DNA of 6,845 bases from Quadrisphaera sp. (GTDB taxonomy: Bacteria; Actinomycetota; Actinomycetes; Actinomycetales; Quadrisphaeraceae). Numbering within the stretch: the first letter of the stretch is position 1; each line of letters opens with the position of its first letter. The notes under the pieces were generated by a model that saw only the letters and a program-made list of their open reading frames with translations, was not told the origin of the DNA and did not search any database. The translations under genes and the position numbers were made by a program. The stretch lies in contig JARIBR010000262.1 of the NCBI GenBank assembly GCA_029258695.1, positions 1-6,845 on the forward strand, in the 5' to 3' direction. Of this stretch, positions 1 to 4,999 are shown piece by piece.

Positions 1-199
1 CCGGGCGGTACTGGTGGAAGGACGCGAACGCCTTCGCGAAGGCCTCTTGGACCAGGTCCTCGGCATCGGCGGGGTTCCGCGTCATCCGCAGCGCCGCCGA
101 GGACCGCTGGTCCAGGTGCACCAGGGCCTCGTCCTCGAACCGGGCGGTGCGAGCCGCCACGGTCTCCTCCACCGGCGCTCGGTCCGTGTCCTCGCTCAT
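1..199 (-). CDS. sigR: SigR/SigH-type ECF sigma factor, N-terminal part (truncated by window edge)
   Basis: Sixty-six residues are visible from ATG at 199, running off the left edge. The segment [20 protein letters not shown] (residues about 34-53) followed by [13 protein letters not shown] is the region 2.1-2.2 signature of group-IV sigma factors, and the [15 protein letters not shown] wording is typical of the actinobacterial SigR (Streptomyces) / SigH (Mycobacterium) branch. These direct RNA polymerase to thiol-oxidative-stress genes such as thioredoxin and are held by a zinc anti-sigma factor (RsrA/RshA), whose gene would be expected just beyond the left edge. The ATG at 199 has a TAGGAT hexamer at 213-208, 8 nt upstream, which can be read as the -10 of a leaderless transcript. 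An in-frame ATG at 322 with a much stronger Shine-Dalgarno would add 41 residues. The tyrosine common in the DQ-x-Y-SAALRM stretch is serine here. Regions 2.3-4 lie outside the window. Confidence 0.92.
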   Translation of the reverse strand, partial: MSEDTDRAPVEETVAARTARFEDEALVHLDQRSSAALRMTRNPADAEDLVQEAFAKAFASFHQYRP

Positions 200-322
200 C
201 GTGGCCGATCCTACCGGGGACGGCCGCGGCGCGCCGCGCCGCTGGACGGCGCTCTCGCTGGGCGAACCGCCGCCGACGGGCCCGTGGGCCCCGCGGTCGA
301 CGGTGTCGATCGAGACGAGCAT
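200..322 (-). other. In-frame N-terminal extension of sigR (possible SigR'-like long isoform)
   Basis: Reading upstream from the sigR ATG at 199, the frame stays open for 41 codons to ATG at 322. That ATG has a GGAGGAGG Shine-Dalgarno at 334-327, ideally spaced. The extension starts [19 protein letters not shown] and is rich in Gly, Pro, Ser and Arg, so it is probably disordered. In Streptomyces coelicolor the SigR-dependent upstream promoter gives a transcript translated from an upstream start into an unstable longer isoform, SigR'. The same layout is visible here, but no conserved sequence was compared. The simpler alternative is that 322 is the only real start, or that the extension is non-coding leader. 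Confidence 0.5.
208..213 (-). promoter_or_regulatory. Candidate -10 element (TAGGAT) for a leaderless sigR transcript
   Basis: TAGGAT reads on the minus strand at 213-208, 8 nt before ATG 199. It fits the actinobacterial TANNNT -10 placed for a start at or next to the ATG. It would be a housekeeping promoter distinct from the SigR-type promoter upstream. The embedded AGGA could instead act as a weak Shine-Dalgarno on the longer transcript. No convincing -35 is visible. Confidence 0.45.
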
Positions 323-380
323 CCTGCCTCCTCCTGCCGTGCGCGCCGCCGATCGCGGCGCTCGTGGCTGCAGTGGTGTC

Positions 381-407
381 AACGCCGCCGCTCCGAGGCG
401 TTGTTCC
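381..407 (-). promoter_or_regulatory. Candidate SigR-dependent (autoregulatory) promoter of sigR
   Basis: On the minus strand GGAAC (407-403) is followed after 19 nt by GTT (383-381), continuing as GTTG. The published SigR/SigH consensus is GGAAT/C, 18-19 nt, GTT, so this matches. Transcription would start near 373 and the RNA would include the upstream ATG at 322. A dyad CAACGCC (380-386) / GGCGTTG (397-403) covers most of the spacer and touches both elements; it may be an operator or coincidence. Confidence 0.65.
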
Positions 408-411
408 ACCG

Positions 412-496
412 GGGCCGGCTCAGGACACGGGCCGGCTCAGGACAGGGGTGGGCTCAGGACAGGGGCCGGCTCAGGACAGGGGCCGGCTCAGGACAG
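412..496. repeat. 17-bp tandem repeat, five units
   Basis: Units are 412-428, 429-445, 446-462, 463-479 and 480-496. The consensus is GGGCCGGCTCAGGACAG; unit 1 ends in C and unit 3 reads GGGTGGGCTCAGGACAG. The last unit contains the SRAP stop codon (488-490) and the codons for its last two residues (Leu-Ser). On the SRAP coding strand each unit has one TGA, and because 17 is not a multiple of 3 the array places a stop in every frame. It lies between the SRAP 3' end and the sigR promoter. No T-run or strong hairpin supports a terminator here. Confidence 0.95.
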
Positions 497-1345
497 GGGT
501 GGGCCCGTGGGGGCGACGAGCTCGGCGCCGTCCGCGCGCACGTTCCCGACGCCGCGCCCCACCGGGACCACGCTCAGCCCCCGAGGCGCAGACGCCGCGC
601 CGGTCGGGCCGGTCGGGCCGGTCGGGCCGGTCGGGCCCGTCGGGGCGCTGGCCACGGTTGCGGCGAGGAGCTCCGCGACGTCCTCGCGCCGCTCGAGACC
701 GTGGTCCAGCCAGTCGTCGTGCAGGTCCTGCGGGACGAGGACCGGCGTGCGGTCGTGGACCTGCGCCAGGACGCCGTGGGCGTCCTGGGTGAGGATGGAG
801 AAGGTGGAGACCGGTTCGGCGTCCTCCTCGTCGCCCTCCTGGGCGCGCGGACGCCAGGTCTCGGCGATGCCCGCGAGCAGCAGGGTCCCGCCGCCGCGCG
901 CCGACGTGTAGTGGGCCACCTTCGTGGCGCGGCCGTCCTCGGTGCGTCGCTGCCACTCGTACCAGCCGTCGACGGGGACGAGGACGCGGCTGCGCCGGAT
1001 CGCGCGCCGGTAGGCAGGCTTGTCGAGCACCGTCTCGCTGCGCGCGTTGATCATGCGGGCGCCCGAGGCGGCATCCTTGGCGAAGAACGGCACGAGCCCC
1101 CACCTCGCCAGGGTGAGCTCGCGGGCGGGGCGGACGCCCGACTCCCCTGCGGCGGGCCGGCCGTCGGCGCTGGGGCCCCCGCCGTCGGCGCTGGTGTCGG
1201 CCGGGGCGGCTCGCACGACGGCGCGCTGGGTGGTGGGGGCGGCGTTGTAGGTGGTCCGCAACCGCCCCGCGGTGGAGTCCACGGCGATCCCCAGCTCCTC
1301 GACCAGCTCCTCCGCGCCGCGGCTGGCCGCGTACCTCCCGCACAT
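488..1345 (-). CDS. SRAP (YedK/HMCES) abasic-site DNA-protein crosslink protein
   Basis: 285 residues beginning MCGRYA. After Met removal the N-terminal Cys2 forms a thiazolidine crosslink with abasic sites in single-stranded DNA, shielding them during replication. The family residues are present: Cys2, Asn34 in YNAAPT, RWGLVPFFAKD at 81-91, Glu104 in INARSET, DGWYEW at 126-131, and His197 in VHDRTPVLV (equivalents of Cys2, Asn75, Glu105 and His160 in E. coli YedK). The C-terminal strand is around 258-275 (LSVVPVGRGVGNVRADGAEL). Two loops are enlarged by repeats: an SADG duplication at about 52-62 and a Gly-Pro-Thr run at about 236-249. The start is fixed by the catalytic Cys at position 2. 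There is no clear Shine-Dalgarno; CAGACT lies 7 nt upstream (1358-1353) and may be a poor -10. It is divergent from the DoxX gene and codirectional with sigR. The fold and catalytic set are complete, so the protein is probably active. Confidence 0.95.
   Translation of the reverse strand: MCGRYAASRGAEELVEELGIAVDSTAGRLRTTYNAAPTTQRAVVRAAPADTSADGGGPSADGRPAAGESGVRPARELTLARWGLVPFFAKDAASGARMINARSETVLDKPAYRRAIRRSRVLVPVDGWYEWQRRTEDGRATKVAHYTSARGGGTLLLAGIAETWRPRAQEGDEEDAEPVSTFSILTQDAHGVLAQVHDRTPVLVPQDLHDDWLDHGLERREDVAELLAATVASAPTGPTGPTGPTGPTGAASAPRGLSVVPVGRGVGNVRADGAELVAPTGPPLS
602..637. repeat. 9-bp tandem repeat (x4) encoding Gly-Pro-Thr in the SRAP gene
   Basis: Four exact copies of GGTCGGGCC at 602-610, 611-619, 620-628 and 629-637 are followed by a degenerate fifth. 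On the coding (minus) strand each gives Gly-Pro-Thr, so SRAP has a short collagen-like run at residues about 236-249. It sits in the loop before the last conserved strand. The period keeps frame, so copy number could vary without breaking the gene. Confidence 0.95.
1161..1194. repeat. 13-bp direct duplication at 21-bp spacing in the SRAP gene
   Basis: CCGTCGGCGCTGG occurs at 1161-1173 and again at 1182-1194, exactly 21 bp apart. It encodes SADG twice (residues 52-55 and 59-62). This is part of an insertion of roughly 30 residues between YNAAPT and RWGLVP, where SRAP proteins are usually shorter. Confidence 0.85.
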
Positions 1346-1421
1346 GCGGGGGAGTCTGCCAGTGCGGCAGCCGGGCGGTCCCGGTGTGCATCGAGAGCCC
1401 CGGTGCGGTAAGGATGGCGCC

Positions 1422-1979
1422 ATGACACTCGTGCGCCGCATCGCCCGACCGCTGCTCGCCGCCCAGTTCGTCCACGGGGGTGTCGACCAGCTCCGCCGCC
1501 CGAGCACCAAGGCCTCCAACGGCGGCCCGCTGATCCCGGCGCTCGCCGGGACCGCCATCGGCCCGGTGAGCCTGCCCGAGGACCCGGCGGCGCTGGTCCG
1601 GCTGAACGGCGGCATCATGGCTGGCGCCGGCACCCTGCTCGGGCTCGGGCGCTTCCCGCGCCTGTCCGCCCTGGTCCTCGCCGCCTCGGTCGTCCCCACC
1701 ACCCTCTCGGGGCACCAGTTCTGGAAGGAGGAGGACCCGGAGGCCAAGAGCCGTGAGCTCACCCAGGTCCTCAAGGACGTCGGGCTCCTCGGTGGTCTGC
1801 TCATCACCGCCGTCGACACCAACGGCAAGCCCGGCCTCGGCTGGCGCGCTCGACGCGCCGCCCGCGACACCCAGCGCGCCGCCAAGCTGGCGAAGGCCGA
1901 CGCGAAGCGCACCAGCAGCCGCCTCAAGCGCGAGGCCGAGCTCCAGGTGCGGCGCGGCCGCGACGCCGTCGGCGTCTGA
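1422..1979 (+). CDS. DoxX-family membrane protein
   Basis: 185 residues from ATG 1422. The N-terminus (MTLVRRIARPLLAAQFVHGG) is a DoxX-type first helix. Further hydrophobic segments lie at about 35-50, 60-78 (LVRLNGGIMAGAGTLLGLG), 80-95 and 116-131. The stretch LSGHQFWKEEDPEAKS after the third helix is common in actinobacterial DoxX proteins. The tail (142-180) is highly charged and Lys/Arg/Ala-rich, probably a cytoplasmic helix. The DoxX family is loosely linked to quinone or thiosulfate redox and, for mycobacterial DoxX, to a superoxide dismutase complex; no catalytic residues are identifiable and the substrate is unknown. AAGGA (1410-1414) lies 7 nt before the ATG. The overlapping TAAGGA (1409-1414) could instead be a -10 in the leaderless geometry seen elsewhere in the window. 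A second ATG at 1414 is out of frame. It is transcribed away from SRAP and ends before a strong terminator, so it is likely monocistronic. Confidence 0.85.
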   Translation: MTLVRRIARPLLAAQFVHGGVDQLRRPSTKASNGGPLIPALAGTAIGPVSLPEDPAALVRLNGGIMAGAGTLLGLGRFPRLSALVLAASVVPTTLSGHQFWKEEDPEAKSRELTQVLKDVGLLGGLLITAVDTNGKPGLGWRARRAARDTQRAAKLAKADAKRTSSRLKREAELQVRRGRDAVGV

Positions 1980-1999
1980 CCCGGGTCCACCCCGACCTC

Positions 2000-2034
2000 G
2001 ACGAGGGCCCGACCCGTGCGGTCGGGCCCTCGTC
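2000..2034 (+). terminator. Rho-independent-type hairpin after the DoxX gene
   Basis: A perfect 15-bp stem, GACGAGGGCCCGACC (2000-2014) paired with 2020-2034, has a 5-nt loop CGTGC. It begins 20 nt past the DoxX stop. There is no T-tract, as is common for actinobacterial terminators. It also separates the DoxX gene from aroA, supporting an independent aroA promoter. Confidence 0.85.
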
Positions 2035-2101
2035 GCGTCCCATCGCGTGGCGACGCTGCCCTCCTGCCCCTGTCCCTCTCGGCCCCGTCCCTCCCGGCGC
2101 C

Positions 2102-2107
2102 TAGGGT
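2102..2107 (+). promoter_or_regulatory. Candidate -10 (TAGGGT) for leaderless aroA
   Basis: TAGGGT is followed by exactly 7 nt and then the aroA GTG. The preceding 60 bp are pyrimidine-rich with no purine-rich ribosome site or obvious -35. Transcription would start at or next to the start codon. Confidence 0.6.
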
Positions 2108-2114
2108 CGGCCTC

Positions 2115-3404
2115 GTGAGCAGCTCCCTGGACGGCTGGCCGGCCCCGACCCTCGACCCGCGCGCCCCGCTGGACGCGACCGTGGTCCTCCCGGGTTCGAA
2201 GTCCCTCACCAACCGCTACCTGGTGCTCGCCGCTCTCGCCGACGGGCCCTCCGTCCTGCGGTCCCCGCTGCGCTCGCGCGACACGCACCTCATGGTCGGC
2301 GCCCTCCAGGCGCTCGGGGCGGTCGTGGAGGACGGCGACGCCGGGGCGTGGCACGTGACCCCGGGGACGCGACGCGCCGGCGGCACCGTGGACTGTGGCC
2401 TGGCCGGCACGGTGCTGCGCTTCGTCCCCCCGCTCGCGGCGCTCGCCCACGGCCCGACGACGTTCGTCGGCGACCCGGGCGCCAGCGTGCGGCCGCTCGC
2501 CCCCCTCCTCGACGCCCTCGTGGACCTGGGGGCCGAGATCACCCGTCCCACCCAGGGCTCCGTGCCGTTCACCGTGCACGGCAGCGGCGGGCTGACCGGC
2601 GGCAGCGTCATCCTCGACGCGAGCGCGTCCAGCCAGTTCGTCTCAGCCCTCCTCCTGAGCGCCCCGGCGATGCGCGACGGGCTCGACCTGCGCGTCGACG
2701 GCCCGATGCCCTCGGCACCGCACGTCGCGATGACCGTCGCCGTCCTCACCGACGCTGGTGTCGACGTCGAGCGCGGTGACGGCGCGTGGCGCGTGGCACC
2801 GGGCCCGGTCTCCCCCCTCGACGTCGACGTCGAGCCGGACCTGTCCAACGCCGCTCCCTTCCTCGCCGCCGCCGCCCTGGCCCCCGAGGGTGGCCGGGTC
2901 CGCGTGCCGGGGTGGCCGGAGCGCACCACCCAGGCCGGCGACGCGCTGCGCGACCTGCTGGACGCCATGGGCGCCGACGTCGACCTCGGCCGCGACGGCC
3001 TGACCGTCACGTCGTCGGGCGAGCTGCACGGCATCGACGCCGACCTCTCCGACGTCGGGGAGCTCACGCCGGTCATCGCCGCGCTGGCGGCGCTGGCGGT
3101 CTCGAGCAGCCACCTCCACGGCATCGGCCACCTGCGCGGCCACGAGACCGACCGCCTCGCCGCGCTCGTCGCCGAGATCAACGCCCTCGGGGGTCAGGCC
3201 GCCGAGACGGCCGACGGGCTGCGCATCACCCCGCGCCGGCTGCACGCCGGCCGGGTCGCCACCTACGCCGACCACCGGATGGCCACCGCCGCCGCGGTGC
3301 TGGGTCTTCGCGTGCCGGGGGTGGTGGTCGAGGACGTCGGGACCACCTCGAAGACCATGCCGAACTTCCCCGACGCCTGGGCCGCCATGCTGGAGCGGAC
3401 GTGA
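2115..3404 (+). CDS. aroA: 3-phosphoshikimate 1-carboxyvinyltransferase (EPSP synthase)
   Basis: 429 residues from GTG 2115, close to the 427 of E. coli AroA. It joins shikimate-3-phosphate and phosphoenolpyruvate to make EPSP, the sixth shikimate-pathway step, in the cytoplasm. Motifs in order: PGSKSLTNR (26-34, with Lys29, Ser30, Arg34), [10 protein letters not shown] (94-103), [11 protein letters not shown] (125-135), [13 protein letters not shown] (172-184), RGHETDR (341-347), YADHRMA (384-390) and TSKTMPNFP (411-419, catalytic Lys413). The catalytic Asp of the E. coli enzyme (D313) aligns with Glu316 in VGELTP, a substitution I recall as usual in actinobacteria. The start was chosen because the upstream frame runs through the terminator hairpin, and the GTG is 7 nt after TAGGGT. 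Its stop overlaps a GTG (GTGA, 3401-3404) that begins a relay leading to rsgA. Confidence 0.98.
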   Translation: MSSSLDGWPAPTLDPRAPLDATVVLPGSKSLTNRYLVLAALADGPSVLRSPLRSRDTHLMVGALQALGAVVEDGDAGAWHVTPGTRRAGGTVDCGLAGTVLRFVPPLAALAHGPTTFVGDPGASVRPLAPLLDALVDLGAEITRPTQGSVPFTVHGSGGLTGGSVILDASASSQFVSALLLSAPAMRDGLDLRVDGPMPSAPHVAMTVAVLTDAGVDVERGDGAWRVAPGPVSPLDVDVEPDLSNAAPFLAAAALAPEGGRVRVPGWPERTTQAGDALRDLLDAMGADVDLGRDGLTVTSSGELHGIDADLSDVGELTPVIAALAALAVSSSHLHGIGHLRGHETDRLAALVAEINALGGQAAETADGLRITPRRLHAGRVATYADHRMATAAAVLGLRVPGVVVEDVGTTSKTMPNFPDAWAAMLERT

Positions 3405-3476
3405 GCCCGAACCGCGCGCCGGCGGGGGGACACCGCTCGTGAGGGGACACCGCCCGTGAGGGGACACCGCTCATGA
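3401..3476 (+). other. Chain of overlapping mini-ORFs linking the aroA stop to the rsgA start
   Basis: Every stop overlaps the next start by 4 nt. The aroA TGA (3402-3404) overlaps GTG 3401, opening 13 codons ([13 protein letters not shown]) that stop at TGA 3440-3442. That stop overlaps GTG 3439 (peptide MRGHRP, stop 3457-3459), which overlaps GTG 3456 (MRGHRS, stop 3474-3476), which overlaps the rsgA ATG at 3473. Junctions are GTGA, GTGA, GTGA, ATGA. GGGGA precedes each of the last three starts by 8 nt. This could couple rsgA translation to aroA by termination-reinitiation. The peptides themselves have no recognisable function. Confidence 0.6.
3426..3476. repeat. 17-bp tandem repeat, three units, carrying the rsgA start codon
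   Basis: Units are 3426-3442, 3443-3459 and 3460-3476, with consensus GGGGACACCGCTCRTGA. Unit 2 has one change (CGCCCGTGA) and unit 3 has CATGA in place of CGTGA. Each unit holds a GGGGA ribosome-site-like stretch, an 8-nt spacer, and a start codon overlapping a stop (RTGA). The rsgA ATG is the start in unit 3. Confidence 0.95.
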
Positions 3477-4579
3477 GGGTCAGGGGTTGGGACGGCAAGG
3501 AGCCCGGCGGGCGTCCCAACCCTCGTGGCACACGGCCGCGCACCAAGGAGCGTCCCCGCCACGACGACGCGGTGGCCGCCCGGGTGCTGACCATCGACCG
3601 GGGGCGCTTCACCGTCCTCGTCGGCGAGGGCGGTGACGAGCGCACCGTGACTGCGATGCGGGCGCGCGAGCTCGCCCGCAGCGGCCTCGAGGCGGTGGCC
3701 GTCGGCGACCGGGTGGACGTCGTGGGCGACGTCTCGGGCGCCGTGGACACCCTCGCCCGTGTGGTGCGGGTGCGGCCGCGCACGTCGGTGCTGCGACGGA
3801 CCGCCGACGACACCGACCCCGTCGAGCGCGTCATCGTGGCCAACGCCGACCAGCTCCTCGTGGTCACCGCCGCCGCCGATCCCGAGCCGAACCTGCGCAT
3901 GGTCGACCGGTGCCTCGCAGCGGCGTTCGACGCGGGGATGGGCGCGGCGATCGCGCTGACCAAGGCCGATCTCGGCGATCCCGCGCCGGTGATCGCCGCC
4001 TACGAGGCGCTCGACGTGGCGGTCCTCGTCCTGTCCCGCACCATCGGCGAAGCCGGGGAGCACGGCGTCGCAGCCAGGGAAGACGGCGTCGCTGCCGGGG
4101 AGCACGGCGTCGCGGGGCTGGACGCGGTCCTGGACTGGCTGGGCGGCCGCGAGAGCGTCCTCGTCGGCCCCTCGGGGGTGGGCAAGTCCACGCTGGTCAA
4201 CGCCCTGGTGCCCGGAGCCGGGCGCGCCACCGGCATCGTCAACGCCAGCACGGGGCAGGGACGCCACACGTCGTCCTCCGCGGTGGCGCTGCGCCTGGGA
4301 CCTGCGGCCGAGCGCGGGTGGGTCGTCGACACCCCGGGGGTGCGCAGCTTCGGGCTCGCCCACCTGCAGCCCCAGCGCCTCCTCGAGAGCTTCTCCGACC
4401 TCGAGCCGGGATCGGCGCTCTGCCCCCGCGGGTGCACCCACGACGAGCCGGGCTGCGCCCTGGACGCCTGGGTCGCCGACGGCAACGCCGGACCCGCCGG
4501 GCCGGTGCGCCTCGCATCGCTGCGCCGGCTGCTGCGCAGCCGCGCCGGCGAGGAGGACCCCGGCGCCCACCCGCGCTGA
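3473..4579 (+). CDS. rsgA: Small-subunit ribosome maturation GTPase RsgA (YjeQ)
   Basis: 368 residues. RsgA is a circularly permuted GTPase that binds the 30S subunit late in assembly and helps release RbfA. The order seen is a basic N-terminal tail (RGTRPRTKERPRH, 18-30), an OB-fold (about 34-100), G4 LTKADL (162-167), G1 GPSGVGKST (232-240), G2 region around 255-268, G3 DTPG (286-289), and a C-terminal zinc motif CPRGCTHDEPGC (317-328, Cys317, Cys321, His323, Cys328). Cys spacing is one shorter than in E. coli, which I recall as usual in actinobacteria. ATG 3473 is the first possible start in this frame after the TGA at 3440-3442; GGGGA at 3460-3464 is its ribosome site. Residues 194-214 are a 7-residue x3 repeat between the G4 and G1 segments. 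It is downstream of aroA with no terminator between, and ends 3 bp from the convergent DUF2087 gene. Confidence 0.97.
   Translation: MRVRGWDGKEPGGRPNPRGTRPRTKERPRHDDAVAARVLTIDRGRFTVLVGEGGDERTVTAMRARELARSGLEAVAVGDRVDVVGDVSGAVDTLARVVRVRPRTSVLRRTADDTDPVERVIVANADQLLVVTAAADPEPNLRMVDRCLAAAFDAGMGAAIALTKADLGDPAPVIAAYEALDVAVLVLSRTIGEAGEHGVAAREDGVAAGEHGVAGLDAVLDWLGGRESVLVGPSGVGKSTLVNALVPGAGRATGIVNASTGQGRHTSSSAVALRLGPAAERGWVVDTPGVRSFGLAHLQPQRLLESFSDLEPGSALCPRGCTHDEPGCALDAWVADGNAGPAGPVRLASLRRLLRSRAGEEDPGAHPR
4052..4114. repeat. 21-bp tandem repeat (x3) inside rsgA
   Basis: Units 4052-4072, 4073-4093 and 4094-4114 start on codon boundaries and encode AGEHGVA, AREDGVA and AGEHGVA (residues 194-214). Units 1 and 3 differ only in the last base; unit 2 is more diverged. 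In RsgA proteins this position is normally a short turn between a strand (VAVLVLS) and the helix before the P-loop. Confidence 0.93.
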
Positions 4580-4582
4580 GGC

Positions 4583-4939
4583 TCACACCTCGACGGTGCC
4601 CCCGCTGCGCCAGTACCGGCCCGCCTCCCGCCCGAGCAGGTCCGCGTCGACGAGGTAGCGGCGAGCGGTCACGACGTCCACCCGCCCGGCGACGGCGCCG
4701 CGCAGCACCGCGTTGACCTCCGTCTCGGAGTAGCGCAGCCCCGGCTCGAAGAGCTGGGCCAGCACGTCCAGGGCCACCACGCGCCGGGAGAGCTTGGCGG
4801 GCCACTGCACCAGGCGTCCGTCGTCGTCGAAGAACCCGCGCAGCACCGCCGCCCGGGCTTCCCCTCCCCCTGCGGTGCTGAGCCTTGCTGTGCTGAGCCC
4901 TGCTGTGCTGAGCCCTGTCTGCTCGCTCGAGCCGTCCAT
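4583..4939 (-). CDS. DUF2087 domain protein
   Basis: 118 residues from ATG 4939. Residues about 35-112 fit DUF2087: GFFDDDGRLVQWPAKLSRR (35-53), LFEPGLRYSETEVNAVLR (63-80), then ARRYLVDADLLGREAGRYWR (92-111). The layout resembles a small winged-helix: EVNAVLR looks like one helix and DADLLGREAGRYWR like a helix plus wing. DUF2087 also occurs fused to regulators, so a nucleic-acid-binding role is plausible but unproven. The N-terminus (10-24) is a LSTAG x3 repeat absent from the core domain. The ATG is preceded by TACCGT at 4952-4947 and exactly 7 nt, without a Shine-Dalgarno, so it may be leaderless. GTG 4948 is an in-frame alternative but lies within that hexamer. The gene diverges from hisN and converges on rsgA with 3 bp between the stops. 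Confidence 0.85.
   Translation of the reverse strand: MDGSSEQTGLSTAGLSTARLSTAGGGEARAAVLRGFFDDDGRLVQWPAKLSRRVVALDVLAQLFEPGLRYSETEVNAVLRGAVAGRVDVVTARRYLVDADLLGREAGRYWRSGGTVEV
4875..4919. repeat. 15-bp tandem repeat (x3) in the DUF2087 gene N-terminus
   Basis: Units 4875-4889, 4890-4904 and 4905-4919 follow GTGCTGAGCCCTGCT with one or two changes in the outer units. On the coding (minus) strand they give LSTAG, LSTAR and LSTAG (residues 10-24). The CTGAGCC core is also in the minus-strand reading of the 412-496 array. Confidence 0.93.
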
Positions 4940-4946
4940 GGCGATC

Positions 4947-4952
4947 ACGGTA
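4947..4952 (-). promoter_or_regulatory. Candidate -10 (TACCGT) for the leaderless DUF2087 gene
   Basis: On the minus strand TACCGT (4952-4947) is followed by the 7 nt GATCGCC and then ATG 4939. No ribosome site is visible. It is one half of a divergent pair with the hisN -10 at 4987-4992. Confidence 0.55.
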
Positions 4953-4986
4953 GGTGTGGCTGACGCCGCCCGCTCGCGGTGGGCGC

Positions 4987-4992
4987 TAGCGT
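4987..4992 (+). promoter_or_regulatory. Candidate -10 (TAGCGT) for leaderless hisN
   Basis: TAGCGT is followed by the 7 nt CGGCGCC and then GTG 5000, the same spacing as at aroA. CTGACG at 4960-4965 is the only -35-like hexamer nearby, but the 21-nt spacer is too long to trust. Confidence 0.6.
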
Positions 4993-4999
4993 CGGCGCC

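Noticed and set aside
412..496. 17-bp array as a CRISPR
   Set aside because: Units are directly adjacent with no spacers and are shorter than CRISPR repeats.
471..2579. Very long open frames on minus across 471-2579 and on plus across 14-1411
   Set aside because: They are shadows produced by high GC and scarce stops. Only the 488-1345 segment in its own frame has recognisable family sequence; the rest is low-complexity Arg/Ala/Gly/Pro without motifs.
3058..3066. Replacement of the catalytic Asp by Glu in AroA (VGELTP)
   Set aside because: It looked like a lost active-site residue, but Glu at this place is, to my recollection, the common actinobacterial form, so it is not reported as unusual.
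2216..3181. Antisense ORFs inside aroA, on either strand
   Set aside because: Composition-driven shadows; no motif, no start context, and the aroA frame is unambiguous.
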